Assembly: GCF_004745645.1 (NCBI RefSeq) | Contig: NZ_SRMB01000004.1 | Coordinates: 186,001 to 250,000, forward strand | DNA from: Hymenobacter metallicola | GTDB lineage: Bacteria; Bacteroidota; Bacteroidia; Cytophagales; Hymenobacteraceae | Length of the DNA: 64,000 nt | Reading direction: 5' to 3' | Shown here: positions 16,344 through 26,800 of the stretch, piece after piece | Position numbering within the stretch: the first letter of the stretch is position 1 | How the letters are laid out: every line of letters starts with the position of its first letter | Notes under the pieces: generated by a model | What the model saw: the letters and a program-made list of their open reading frames with translations, nothing else | The model's database searches: none | Told to the model about the DNA's origin: nothing | Position numbers and translations under genes: made by a program

Positions 16344-17870
16344 ATGACCTCGCCCCTTCCTTCCGAAGTAGCCTTGCCCCCGCTGGCTCCGCCCGGCCCG
16401 GCCGTGCCGACAGGTAACAACCTGTTTCCCATCTTCCTGAAGCTGGAAAAGTTTCGGGTGCTGGTGGTCGGCGGCGGGGCCGTGGGCCTGGAAAAGCTGG
16501 CGGCCATCCTGGGCAACAGCCCGGCGACGGCCGTCACCGTCGTCAGTGAGACCTTCCTGCCCGGCATTCAGCTCCTGGCCGAGGCCCACCCGCAGCTGCA
16601 ACTGCGCCACCACGCCTACACCCACGTCGATTTGGTGGGCCACGACATCATCTTCGTGGCTACCGACAACCCCGTACTCAACCGCGGCATCAAGGCCCAC
16701 GCCACCGAGCTGGGCTTGCTCTGCAACGTGGCCGACACGCCCGACGAGTGCGACTTCTACCTAGGCTCCATTGTGCAGAAAGGCGACCTGAAAATTGCCA
16801 TTTCCACCAACGGCAAGTCGCCCACGGTGGCCAAGCGCCTGCGGGCGGTGCTTTCCGATGCCCTGCCCAATGAACTACAGGAAGTGTTGCAGCACATGAC
16901 CATCATCCGCGGCAAGCTGGCTGGCGACTTTGCCAACAAGGTGAAGTCGCTGAACGCGGTGACGGCCGAGCTGGCCGGCGGGCCGGCGTATGAGTCGCCG
17001 GCGGCGGCGCGCTGGCGCAAGATTGCCACGGCTTCGCTGCTGGCGTTTGCGGCCATGCTCGTGTTCAACATCCTGTCGTACTACGTTACCTGGCACCAGG
17101 TCTGGGACGTGGCTTCCAACGCCCGGATGTTCTACATCTTCGTGGCCATCGGCTTCGGGGCCCAGATTGTGGACGGGCTGCTGGGCATGGGCTACGGCGT
17201 CGTGACGGCCATCAGCCTGATGAGCATCAACATCGCGCCGGCGGCCGTGAGTGCCAGCATTCATACCGCCGAAATGTTTGCCAGCGGGGCCTCGGGCTAC
17301 CACCACTACCGCTTCGGCAACGTGAACAAGAAGCTCTTCAAGGTGCTGCTGATTCCGGGCGTGCTCGGGGCTATTACGGGGGCCTACCTGTTGTCGCGCT
17401 TCGGCGAAACCTACGGGGCCTACGTCAAGCCCCTGCTGGCCGTGTACCTGCTGCTGCTCGGGGCCCGCATCCTGACCAAAGCCTTCAGCAAGCCCGGCAA
17501 GGCCCGCACCAAGCACAAGAAACTCGGGCTGCTGGCCGCGGCCGGCGGCTTCCTCGACTCCTTCGGCGGCGGCGGTTGGGGCCCTTTGGTGACCAGCACG
17601 CTTATTGCCGGGGGCCGCACGCCGCAGTACGTCATTGGCTCGGTGAGCGTCACGGAGTTCTTCGTCACCTTTGCCAGCGCCGTTACCTTCTTTGCCACCA
17701 TCGGCATCACCCACTGGCAGATTATTCTGGGCCTGGTGGTGGGCGGCATTGCCGCCGCTCCGTTTGCGGCCCGCCTGGCCGGCCGCATCCCCACCCGCTG
17801 GATGTTTGTGGGCGTAGGCCTGATGGTGATTGTGTGGAGCCTGTGGGCGTTGCGCAAGCTATTTATGTAG
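16344..17870 (+). CDS. Siroheme synthase (precorrin-2 dehydrogenase/ferrochelatase) fused to a TauE/SafE (TSUP) transporter
   Basis: A 508-residue two-part protein. Residues about 26-210 form a CysG N-terminal/Met8-like domain: FPIFLKLE, NAD-binding VVGGGAVGLEK (41-51), ATDNP, and NVADTPDECDFYLGSIV followed by ISTNGKSPTVAKRLR. This domain oxidises precorrin-2 and inserts iron to give siroheme. After a linker (211-227), residues 228-508 contain about eight membrane helices of the TSUP/TauE-SafE family with the repeated GxxAQxVDGxLGMGYG and GFLDSFGGGGWGP motifs. TSUP proteins export sulfite or move other sulfur anions. It is last in the locus, so one polypeptide may couple cofactor supply to sulfite or sulfate handling. 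Confidence 0.92.
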   Translation: MTSPLPSEVALPPLAPPGPAVPTGNNLFPIFLKLEKFRVLVVGGGAVGLEKLAAILGNSPATAVTVVSETFLPGIQLLAEAHPQLQLRHHAYTHVDLVGHDIIFVATDNPVLNRGIKAHATELGLLCNVADTPDECDFYLGSIVQKGDLKIAISTNGKSPTVAKRLRAVLSDALPNELQEVLQHMTIIRGKLAGDFANKVKSLNAVTAELAGGPAYESPAAARWRKIATASLLAFAAMLVFNILSYYVTWHQVWDVASNARMFYIFVAIGFGAQIVDGLLGMGYGVVTAISLMSINIAPAAVSASIHTAEMFASGASGYHHYRFGNVNKKLFKVLLIPGVLGAITGAYLLSRFGETYGAYVKPLLAVYLLLLGARILTKAFSKPGKARTKHKKLGLLAAAGGFLDSFGGGGWGPLVTSTLIAGGRTPQYVIGSVSVTEFFVTFASAVTFFATIGITHWQIILGLVVGGIAAAPFAARLAGRIPTRWMFVGVGLMVIVWSLWALRKLFM

Positions 17871-17884
17871 CCTTACCGCCGAGT

Positions 17885-20173
17885 CTATTCCCTTTCAACC
17901 GGAAACCAGACCGTCACGGTAGTACCCTGGCCGGGGGCGGCGAAAATGTCGGCGGTGCCGCCCAGTAGCTTTACCCGGTCGCGCAAGGTTTTCAAGCCAA
18001 TGCCTTTATGGGGCTGCTGGGGGTCGAAGCCGCGGCCATTGTCCTGGGCCGTGAGGCGAATAGCCGTCACGTCGTGGTTTACCACCACCCGGGCCTGGGT
18101 AGCCTGGGCGTGCTTTACAATGTTGTTGACCAGCTCCTGCACCAGCCGGTACACGGCCAGTCCGAGGTATTTTTCGAGCGGAACTTCGCTAAGACCCGTT
18201 ACCTGGCACTGAATCCGGAGCACCCCGTGGCTCATCTGCTGGCACACATCCTTGATGGCCGCGGCCAGGCCAAAGTCTTCCAACGTGGTCGGAATCAGCT
18301 CGTGCGAAATGGTTCGGGTCGTTTTAATGGCTTCCGACAAAAACTGCCCGGCCCGCACTTTGGCCTGCAGCACCTGCTGGTACGTGGGACTTTGGGGGGA
18401 AGGCTGAATCTGCTCCAGGTGCAGCTTGGTGGCGTAGAGCACCTGCGCCAGCCCATTGTGCAAACTCTCGGCAATGCGCCGCCGCTCTACCTCCTGGGCT
18501 TCCAATACGGCATTCAGCAGCTGTTTTTGCTGGGAGAGCTGCAGGTGCAGGTGCTCTTTCTCCAGGCGCTTGATATCGGTAATTTCGCGGGCAATGGCTA
18601 GCACACTGAGTACCGAGCCATTTTCCGCCTTTTCCGGTACCAGCCGCGAAAAGAAATACTTGATACCCACCGCCGTTTCTACCGAGTTGTAGTGGTCCTG
18701 GGCCAGGCCCGTGTCCAGTACGAGGCGCAGTTTTTCCATCCAGGGCCCGGCCACGGCTTCGGGGTGCAGCATCTCGCGGTTGGTTTTACCCAATAGCTCG
18801 GCCATGGGCCTGCCCATGCGCTGACTGTAGGCGCTATTGGCAAAAATCAGGTGCAGCTGCTGATTCCAGCGGGTGATGATGTCCGGCGTATTTTCCACCA
18901 GCGTCTGAAACTGTGTGGCGCTGTCGCGGGCCTCTTTTTCGGCTTGCTTCATTTCCGTTACATCCTGCACCGTGCCGTAGAGTGTGCTGATCTGCCCGTG
19001 CGCATCGCGCTGCACCTCGGTACGGGTTTCTACCAAACGCACCGTTCCATCGCGGCGCCGAATGCGGTGCACCAGCACGAAGCGGCCCTGGCTGGCAAAA
19101 CTGCGCAGCAGCTCCCGAAATGCCCACTCATCCTCCGGGTACAGGAAATCCAGGGTGTCTTGCACCGTCAGCGGCTGGCTTTGGGGCTCCAGGCCATGAA
19201 TGCGGTAGAGCTCGTCGGTCCAGTACACCTGCCCGCTGGCCACTACTACCTCGAAGCTGCCAATATGCCCAATGGCCTGGGACTCTTTCAAGCGCCGGTG
19301 CTCCTGCCGCAGCTTCTCGCCCGACTCCTTCACGGCCTGAATATCGTAGAAGAGCACAATCACGCCGTCCTTGGTCGGGGTGGCCGACATGTAGAGCCAG
19401 TGCCCGACCCGGTGGCACACATACTCGCCCTCAGCCCGCTGCCCGGTCTGCTGGGCCCGTTGTAGCAGCTGCTGGGCCTCGGGGCCTAAGGCCGCCAGAG
19501 CTGTGTCGGCCAGGGGCCGCCCGAGCAGGTCCTGCCGGCCGACGCCCAGCAGCTCTTCGGCGCGCCGGTTGAGGTAGGTGTATTCGCCACTGGTGTTTAT
19601 CTCCAGGTAGGCCTCGTTGATGGTATCGAGCAGCAGGGTGGCTTTCTGCAGCTGCTGCACCAGCAGGCTGTTTCTCTGGTGCAGGGCCTTGGTCAGGTCT
19701 ACCTCGCGGCTTAGATCCTCGATGCGGTGACCCTGCTGGACGAGTTCGGTAACGTCCACTACCTTATTGATAATTCCCTGCACGGTGCCATCGGCCGCCA
19801 GAATCGGCGTGTTCCGGATGCGCCAGTACTTTTCTTCAAACACTTCAGATCCAGCTTCGGGCCAGCGCACATCATAGCGCTGCACGGGCAGCTGGTCGGG
19901 CTGCGCCGTGGCCAGCACCCGCTCAAACGAAGCCCGCAGACTGTAGCTCGAATGCTCGGCCGGGATGGTCGCCGCCGGGTTTTCGGGAAATGCTTCGAAC
20001 ACGGTGCGGCCAAGCAGCACGCTGCGGTAGGTAAGCGTAGCGGCCAGGTAGGCATCCGTAACGGCCAAGATGACGAACTCCCGACTCAGGATAAGGTAAG
20101 GATCGGGTAAAGATTCATACACCTGCAGCACCTCGGCGCTCAGTTGGGCAGAAGAAGAAGAGGCAGCCGGCAT
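17885..20173 (-). CDS. PAS-domain sensor histidine kinase (HisKA_3/NarX type)
   Basis: A 762-residue soluble kinase without signal peptide or membrane helices. Four PAS/PAC-like units are recognisable (starting near residues 12, 165, 300 and 420), the third with a PAC-like RIRRRDGTVRLVETRTEV segment. A coiled coil and the histidine box follow, with H572 in ERRRIAESLHNGLAQ, typical of HisKA_3 kinases. The ATP-binding domain ends with the NGRGFD and GIGLKTLRDRVKLLGG motifs. NarX-type kinases phosphorylate LuxR-type response regulators, but none is next to this gene. It converges on the sulfur locus with a 14-base gap. Signal unknown. Confidence 0.9.
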   Translation of the reverse strand: MPAASSSSAQLSAEVLQVYESLPDPYLILSREFVILAVTDAYLAATLTYRSVLLGRTVFEAFPENPAATIPAEHSSYSLRASFERVLATAQPDQLPVQRYDVRWPEAGSEVFEEKYWRIRNTPILAADGTVQGIINKVVDVTELVQQGHRIEDLSREVDLTKALHQRNSLLVQQLQKATLLLDTINEAYLEINTSGEYTYLNRRAEELLGVGRQDLLGRPLADTALAALGPEAQQLLQRAQQTGQRAEGEYVCHRVGHWLYMSATPTKDGVIVLFYDIQAVKESGEKLRQEHRRLKESQAIGHIGSFEVVVASGQVYWTDELYRIHGLEPQSQPLTVQDTLDFLYPEDEWAFRELLRSFASQGRFVLVHRIRRRDGTVRLVETRTEVQRDAHGQISTLYGTVQDVTEMKQAEKEARDSATQFQTLVENTPDIITRWNQQLHLIFANSAYSQRMGRPMAELLGKTNREMLHPEAVAGPWMEKLRLVLDTGLAQDHYNSVETAVGIKYFFSRLVPEKAENGSVLSVLAIAREITDIKRLEKEHLHLQLSQQKQLLNAVLEAQEVERRRIAESLHNGLAQVLYATKLHLEQIQPSPQSPTYQQVLQAKVRAGQFLSEAIKTTRTISHELIPTTLEDFGLAAAIKDVCQQMSHGVLRIQCQVTGLSEVPLEKYLGLAVYRLVQELVNNIVKHAQATQARVVVNHDVTAIRLTAQDNGRGFDPQQPHKGIGLKTLRDRVKLLGGTADIFAAPGQGTTVTVWFPVERE

Positions 20174-20264
20174 TACTTCAGCAAAGCAATAAGTACAAGC
20201 TATAAAGTAAGCATCTCTCGGCTACATTTGGTAAGAAATCCCGCCGAAAACCGGTCTGGCCGGG

Positions 20265-20699
20265 CTACCGGCCGTCTACCGATACCGCTTCGCGGGCCTG
20301 CAGCAGCCAGTCGGTGGCTTCTCTTTCTTCGCCGGCGTAGTGTAGGCGGTACGGCCGCTCGGGCCCCCCGGGCAGAAAATGGCCTTGCAAAAACTCCTGT
20401 GCCCCGGCCAGGTGAGTCGGGCCCACGAGGTAGCTGAAATACAGCGGGCCCCCAAGCTGGGCCGCCATGGCCGGAACAAACTTCTCAAACAGCCATGTGG
20501 TAATTTCGGGATTGAAGCTGGCCCGGCGGCGGGCATCAATCAGCCAGAAGCGGCATTGCTGCTCGTTGGCCGCTTCCACGGCCCGGTAAATTCGCTTGAT
20601 TTCCGTTTCGTCAGCCGTGCCCAGCCAGCGCATCACCAGGATATGCAGGTCGGGACGATACGATAAGTCGATAAGGGGGGAAGGGGACAACAGGTGCAT
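20265..20699 (-). CDS. Conserved-looking hypothetical protein, STAS-like size
   Basis: 144 residues starting MHLLSPSPLIDLSYRPDL. Pattern: a beta-strand with LHILVMRW, a helix EIKRIYRAVEAANEQ, a strand FWLIDARRR, then helical segments. This alternation resembles SpoIIAA/STAS-like anti-sigma-factor-antagonist folds, but no signature is firm. It uses normal codons for this genome and precedes the histidine kinase on the same strand (91-base gap), so the two may be co-transcribed. The internal ATG at 20699 is preferred over an upstream one that adds a Pro/Arg-rich stretch. Confidence 0.65.
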   Translation of the reverse strand: MHLLSPSPLIDLSYRPDLHILVMRWLGTADETEIKRIYRAVEAANEQQCRFWLIDARRRASFNPEITTWLFEKFVPAMAAQLGGPLYFSYLVGPTHLAGAQEFLQGHFLPGGPERPYRLHYAGEEREATDWLLQAREAVSVDGR

Positions 20700-21148
20700 A
20701 CGCGTAGGAAGGTCGGCTCTTGGGAGCCGCATACGTAAGCCCGGCGGCGAAGGATGCATTTATCCCCACCCCCGTGCAACCCGGCCGCGCCCGACCCGAC
20801 TTTGCAACCACCGACGCACCGCTAAACCCGGGGCCGTCCGGAAAAGACCAACTGAGGCATAACTTTTCCCGGGCGCTTCGGTTTAACAGGCTTGCAGCCG
20901 CACCCGCACCCACGGAGCGGCTGGCAGCAGCAAAACGTGCTGCCTGCTGCGTGTATCCTGCCGACTCGGTGGCCGGGGCCCAGACCGCCACCCAGAGTTG
21001 GTTCCGAGCTTATCCTACCCTTTGCCAGGCTGCTCCATCCCTCCGGCCTGGCACCCAATGCTTATTCTGTGCTATACCATGCCCCCGGGTATTGGTCCGG
21101 ACACTTATGCTGCAGCTTGCCCCCAGCCAGCTGCATAGTTTACCCGCT
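20700..21148. other. Divergent intergenic region between the 144-residue protein gene and the RND efflux operon
   Basis: 449 bases with no persuasive gene. Frames that are open here show no family resemblance and would only extend the efflux gene upstream. No clean TAnnTTTG box is visible. TAACTTTT at about 20859-20866 on plus is the nearest. Confidence 0.4.
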
Positions 21149-22501
21149 ATGAAAAAAAATCAACAAGCTGTTTGGTCACTGGTTGGCCTTTTTCTGCTTG
21201 CCCCTTTCCTGGCCCTGGCCCAGCCCACCACGCCCCCGCCCGCTACAAGCCAGTATTCCTTGGAGCAGTGCCTGCAATTTGCCCTGCAGAACCAGCCCCT
21301 GCTGCGCCAGGCCCGCATCGATGAGGAAGCCAACGAGGCCACCATCCGTATCGGACTGGCCGGCTGGCTGCCCCAGGTGGGCCTCAATGCCACGGGGCAG
21401 CACTACTTCCAGCTACCCTACACGGTGTTTCCGAACGCAGAAGGTGTGAATGTGCCCCGCCAGATTGGCTTGCGCAACACCTCTACCATTGGCCTGGCCG
21501 CCACCCAAACTATTTACAACAACGACGTGCAGCTGGCCCTGCGCAGTGCCCGGCCCTCGCGGCTATTCTACCAGCAGAACTCCACCAGCGCGCGCATCGA
21601 CGTGGTATCGGGCGTGAGCAAGGCCTTCTACGACGTGCTGCTCTCCCAGCGCCAGCTCGACGTGCTCAGTGAGGATATTGTGCGGCTGCAGCGCAGCCTG
21701 CAGGATGCCCGGGCCCGCTACGACGCGGGCATCGTCGACAAGATTGACTACAAGCAGGCCGAAATTTCGCTTAACAACTCTATTGTGGCCCGCAAGCAGG
21801 CGGTGGAAGCCATCAAGGCCAAGTCGGCTTACCTGAAGGAGCTCATGGGCCTGCCCGGGCAGCAGCCCCTGACGCTGCAGTACGACACGCTGCGGCTGAT
21901 GCGCGACGCGGTGGTCGACACAACGGTAGCCCTGGAAACGGCCAACCGCATTGAGATTCAGCAGCTGCAAACCCAGAAAGTGCTGCAGGAAGCCCAGATC
22001 AGCTACTACCGCTGGGGGTTCCTGCCTTCGCTGTCGGCCTTTGGCAACTACAACTCGTTGTTTCAGAACAACAACTTCGGCGACCTGTATAGTCAGCGTT
22101 TCCCCAGCTCCTATGCGGGCCTGCAGCTGAGCCTGCCGATTTTTCAGGGTGGGCGGCGCCTGCAAAACCTGCGGCGCGAGCGGCTCACCGACCAGCGCCT
22201 CGACCAGGACATCATTGCCACCCGCAACCGCATCAACACCGAGTTTGAGCAGGCCCTGGCTACGTACAAAGGCTACTATGCCGATTACCTCATCGGGCAG
22301 CGCAACCTGGCCCTGTCGAAGGAAGTGTACTCGGTGGTGAATCTGCAGTACCGGGAGGGCATCAAAACCTACCTTGACCTGATTGTGGCCCAAACCACCT
22401 TGCGCACCGCCCAGCTCAATTACTACAGCGCCCTGTTTCAGGTGCTCAGCAGCAAAGTAGACCTGCTACGCGCCCAGGGCAGCCTAGCCACGGCTTATTA
22501 G
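21149..22501 (+). CDS. TolC-family outer membrane efflux protein
   Basis: 450 residues from ATG at 21149. The signal peptide MKKNQQAVWSLVGLFLLAP... ends ALAQ-P. It is followed by YSLEQCLQFALQNQPLLRQARI, the usual opening of the OEP domain, and by two long helical hairpin repeats. TolC proteins trimerise into the outer-membrane duct of tripartite pumps. The periplasmic adaptor and inner-membrane RND pump follow in the same direction, so this is the outer component. The upstream in-frame extension to 20720 lacks secretion features and was not used. A dispersed inverted repeat begins at its stop codon. Confidence 0.92.
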   Translation: MKKNQQAVWSLVGLFLLAPFLALAQPTTPPPATSQYSLEQCLQFALQNQPLLRQARIDEEANEATIRIGLAGWLPQVGLNATGQHYFQLPYTVFPNAEGVNVPRQIGLRNTSTIGLAATQTIYNNDVQLALRSARPSRLFYQQNSTSARIDVVSGVSKAFYDVLLSQRQLDVLSEDIVRLQRSLQDARARYDAGIVDKIDYKQAEISLNNSIVARKQAVEAIKAKSAYLKELMGLPGQQPLTLQYDTLRLMRDAVVDTTVALETANRIEIQQLQTQKVLQEAQISYYRWGFLPSLSAFGNYNSLFQNNNFGDLYSQRFPSSYAGLQLSLPIFQGGRRLQNLRRERLTDQRLDQDIIATRNRINTEFEQALATYKGYYADYLIGQRNLALSKEVYSVVNLQYREGIKTYLDLIVAQTTLRTAQLNYYSALFQVLSSKVDLLRAQGSLATAY

Positions 22502-22614
22502 AACTCAGAGCGTAGATGGTAGAGCTTCGACTGTTCAACGTACCTAGCTCAAGCTTGCTATTCTCCGCTGCTGCCTTCCTTTTCCGCCTTCCCTGCTTCT
22601 ACGCTCTGAGTTCT
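22500..22614. repeat. Intergenic inverted repeat (17-bp perfect arms), TolC-adaptor gap
   Basis: AGAACTCAGAGCGTAGA at 22500-22516 is exactly complementary to TCTACGCTCTGAGTTCT at 22598-22614, overlapping the TAG stop of the TolC gene. A further CTCTGAGCTCTATAG follows. It belongs to the same family as the elements at 6197 and 7561 and is the best preserved copy. Confidence 0.75.
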
Positions 22615-22644
22615 ATACTCTGAGCTCTATAGAATTACCCTGAT

Positions 22645-23796
22645 ATGAAAAAGACGATTCTTGCCCTCTCCTACGCGGCCGGCCTGCTGTTTTTGGCCAG
22701 CTGCGGCAACAAAGAGGCCGACAAGCCCGCCGGTCCGCCGCCGGCTACGCCCGTGACGCTGGTAGCGGCCCGCACTACCGATGCGGTGTACTACGATGAG
22801 TACCCGGCCACGGTGGTGGCCATCAATAACGTGGAGCTGCGCAGCCAGGTGGCCGGGTTTATCACCGGTATCTTCTTCAAGGAAGGCGAGGTAGTAACCA
22901 AGGGCAAAACGCTCTATGAAATTGACCGGCGCAAGTACGAGGCCTCCTACCAGCAGGCCCTGGCAGGCCTGCGCAGCACCCAGGCCGTGGTGCAGAACGC
23001 CAAGGTAAACCTGGACCGCTACCAGCGCCTGGCTCAGCAGGATGCCATTGCCCGCCAGATCGTCGACAACGCCCAGACGGCCTATGCCACGGCCCAGAGC
23101 CAGGTGGCCGTAGCCCAGGCCGGCGTGGCAGCCGCCCGCACCGACCTTGACTACTCCCTGATCAAAGCGCCTTTCTCGGGCCGTATCGGCATTTCACAGG
23201 TGCGGCTGGGCTCCCAGGTTAGCCCGGGCTCTACGCTGCTCAATACCATCAGCGGCGAAGACCCCATGGGCGTCGACTTCGTGATTACGGAAGCCGACCT
23301 GGCCCGCTTCGTAGCCCTGCAGCGCACCGCCGGCGGCCGCGCCGACTCGACCTTCCGCCTGGACCTTCCCGACGGCACCCGCTACGACCAGCCGGGCAAG
23401 ATTCTGGCCATCGACCGGGGCGTGAACCAGCAAACCGGCACGGTGCAGATTCGGGTGCAGTTCCCCAATTCTAAGCGCCAGCTCAAGGACGGCATGAGCG
23501 CCGTGCTGCGCGTGCTCAACCGGCAGTCGGGCCGCCGCGTGGTAATTCCCTTCAAGGCCGTGGTCGAGCAGATGGGCGAAAACTTCGTCTTCGTGGCCGG
23601 CGACTCCAGCAAGGCCGTGCAACGCAAAGTGCAGCTCGGCCCCCGCCTGCGCGACCAGATCGTGATTATGGAAGGTATTAAGGAAGGCGACCAGATCGTG
23701 ACCGAAGGCCTGAACCGCCTGCGCGACGGCGGCGCTATCCAGACCGGCCCGCCTGCCGCGGCCGCGGGCGGCGCCCCTACAGCAGGTGCCAAATAA
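22645..23796 (+). CDS. RND efflux periplasmic adaptor lipoprotein (AcrA/MexA type)
   Basis: 383 residues. The lipoprotein signal ends in the lipobox LASC (Cys about residue 20), so it is anchored to a membrane in the periplasm. The order is biotinyl-lipoyl-like half (VELRSQVAGFITGIFFKEGEVVTKGKTLYEID), a coiled-coil hairpin (TQAVVQNAKVNLDRYQRLAQQDAI), the second half (YSLIKAPFSGRIG), a beta-barrel and a membrane-proximal domain (GLNRLRDGGAI). It bridges the TolC-like and AcrB-like proteins of the operon and would help export small amphipathic toxicants. The tail is Ala/Gly-rich. Confidence 0.93.
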   Translation: MKKTILALSYAAGLLFLASCGNKEADKPAGPPPATPVTLVAARTTDAVYYDEYPATVVAINNVELRSQVAGFITGIFFKEGEVVTKGKTLYEIDRRKYEASYQQALAGLRSTQAVVQNAKVNLDRYQRLAQQDAIARQIVDNAQTAYATAQSQVAVAQAGVAAARTDLDYSLIKAPFSGRIGISQVRLGSQVSPGSTLLNTISGEDPMGVDFVITEADLARFVALQRTAGGRADSTFRLDLPDGTRYDQPGKILAIDRGVNQQTGTVQIRVQFPNSKRQLKDGMSAVLRVLNRQSGRRVVIPFKAVVEQMGENFVFVAGDSSKAVQRKVQLGPRLRDQIVIMEGIKEGDQIVTEGLNRLRDGGAIQTGPPAAAAGGAPTAGAK

Positions 23797-23859
23797 GATA
23801 TGAACGTCATGCTCAGCATGAAGCCCGGTTAAACGGGCATCAAGTATAACTACCGCATC

Positions 23860-26800
23860 ATGATTGCAGAAACCTTTATTCGGCGCCCCGTCACGGCCAT
23901 TGTCACCTCCCTGGTGATTGTGCTGGTCGGGGTGCTGGCCATCCTGAACCTGCCCGTGGGGCAATATCCGGAAATTACACCGCCCACGGTATCGGTGAGC
24001 GGCACCTACACCGGGGCCGACGCCCAGACCGTGGAGCAGACCGTGGCCACGCCCGTGGAAGTGCAGGTAAATGGCACGCCCGGCATGACCTACCTGCAAA
24101 GCAACAGCACCAGCAACGGGCAGATGAGCATGACGGTGAACTTCGAAGTGGGCACCGACATCAACATTGCCGCCCTCGACGTGCAAAACCGCGTGGGCAT
24201 TGCCCAACCGACCCTGCCCCAGGAAGTGCAGCGCCTGGGCCTGGTGGTGCGCAAGCGCAACCCCAGTATTCTGATGCTAGTGGCCCTCTACGCCCCCAAA
24301 GGCTCGCACAACACCACTTTCCTCGACAACTACGCCAACGTGTTTATCAAGGACGCCCTGCTGCGCACCAAGGGCGTGGGCGACATCGTGAGCCGGGCCG
24401 ACGACTTCTCGATGCGGGTGTGGCTCAACCCGGATAAACTCTCCCAGCTGGGCGTCACGGCTCAGGAAGTCACGGCCGCCATTCAGGAGCAGAACGCCCA
24501 GATTGCCGCCGGCTCCATCGGGGCGCCCCCGGCCCAGACCGGGCAGACCTTCGAGTACATCGTGTTCGTGAAAGGCCGCCTGACCACGACCGAGGAGTTC
24601 GGCAACGTCGTGGTAAAAACCCGGCCCGACGACGGCTCGGTGGTCTACCTCAAGGATGTGGCCCGCTTGGAGCTGGGCAAGTTCAACTACGCCTCGAACT
24701 CCTTCGTGGACGGCAAGCGCGCGGCCTACCTACTCGTATACCAGGCGCCCGGCGCCAACGCCCTGGAAACCTACGAAAACGTGGTAGCCACCATGGAGCA
24801 GCTCAAAAAGCAGTTCCCCGTCGACCTGGACTACGTGGTGCCGTTTGAAGCCGCCTCTGTGGTAAAGGTGTCTATCGAGGAAGTGCTGCACACCCTGGTC
24901 GAGGCCCTGGTTCTGGTGATTATCGTGGTGTATCTGTTCCTGCAGAGCTGGCGCTCCACCCTGATTCCGGTGCTGGCTATTCCGGTGTCCATTATCGGCA
25001 CGTTTATCTTTTTCATTCCGCTGGGTTTCACGATTAACACCCTGACCATGTTCGGCTTTGTGCTGGCCATCGGTATTGTGGTCGACGACGCCATTGTGGT
25101 GGTCGAGGCCGTGGAGCACAACATGAACGAGCGGGGACTTTCGCCCCTGGAGGCCACGCTGGCCGCCATGCGCGAAATTTCGGCCCCCGTTATTGCCATT
25201 GCCCTGATTCTGGCCGCGGTGTTCGTGCCCGTGGGCTTTATTCCCGGCATTACCGGCCGCTTGTACCAGCAATTCGCCATTACCATTGCCATTTCGGTGG
25301 TTATTTCCGCCTTTGTGGCCCTGTCGCTCACGCCGGCCTTGTGCGTGCTGCTGCTCAAGCCCCACAAGCGCGACGAGAACTCGCGGGGCCTCGACAAGTT
25401 CTTCTACCGGTTCAACACCTGGTTTGATACAGTAACCAACAAGTACGGCAACGGGGTGCAGCGCGGCATCAAAAGCTCCCGCCTGGTAGTCATTATCCTG
25501 CTCTGCATTGTGGCCGGCACGGGCTTATTGTTCAAAAACAAGGCTTCGGGCTTTATCCCGACCGAAGACGAGGGCCGCCTGATTGTGACCTTCAACCTGC
25601 CCGAAGCTTCCTCGACCGAGCGCACCGTGAGTACCCTGCACGAGATTATGAAGGAGCTGGGCCAGATCAAGGGCATCCGGCACTACGCCGGCCTGGGCGG
25701 CTTGAACGCGGTAAACTTCTCGTCGAAGTCGAACAGCGGCACGGTGTTTTGCCAGCTCCAGCCCTGGGAAGAGCGCAAAGACAAGGAAGTGCAGCTCCAG
25801 GGCCTGATTGCCACCGTGCAGCAGCGCCTGAGCCGCCTGAAGGAAGCCAACATCGTGGTCATTTCCCCGCCCGCTATTCCGGGCCTGGGCAACACCGGCG
25901 GCTTTAGCTTCGTGCTCCAGGAGCGCGAGGCCGGCGGCGACATCAAGAATTTCGACGCCCAGCTCCAGAACTTCCTGGGGGCCCTGCGCAAGCGGCCCGA
26001 AATTGCGGCCCCCTTCTCCTTTTTCACCGCCAACACGCCCGGCTACCAGCTCACCATCGACCGGGAAAAAGCCAAGAAGCTGGGCGTTTCGATTTCGGAT
26101 ATTGGCACGGCCCTGCGCACCTACCTGGGCTCGGCCTACGTGAACGACTTTACCGTGTACGGCCGCAACTTCCGGGTCGTGACCCAGGCCGACTCCATGT
26201 ACCGCGCCGACATCAGCAACCTGGGCCAGTACTACGTGCGCAACTCCTCGGGCGGCATGGTGCCCCTGAGCACGCTCACCAGCTACAAGCGCACCGAAAG
26301 CGCCCCGCTGATTTCGCACTACAACCTGTTTCGCTCAGCTGAAATCAACGGTAACGCGGCCCCGGGCTACTCCTCCGGCGACGCCATCCGGGCCCTGCAG
26401 GAAACCGCGGCCCAGAGCCTGCCCCAGGGTTATGGCTTCGAGTTTTCGGGCCTGACGCGGGAGGAACTGCTGGCCGGCGGGCAAACAGTGTACATCTTCG
26501 CCCTGTCCATTGCCTTCGTATTCCTGTTCCTGGCGGCCTTGTACGAAAGCTGGTCGGTGCCCTTCTCGGTGCTGCTGGCCGTACCGCTGGGCGCTTTCGG
26601 GGCTATTCTGGCCCTGACCTTCCTGCCCAAGCTCACCAATAACGTCTACGCCCAGATTGGTCTGATTACGCTCATTGGCTTGTCGGCCAAAAACGCCATT
26701 CTGATTATCGAATTCGCCAAAGAGCGGGTCGACAAAGGCATGCCCCTGGTGGAGGCCACCCTGGAAGCCGTGCGGCTGCGCCTGCGCCCCATCGTGATGA

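Noticed and set aside
20223-20230. TACATTTG on plus as a promoter
   Set aside because: It is a perfect -7 match but would drive antisense RNA across the small minus-strand gene, and no -33 element is present.
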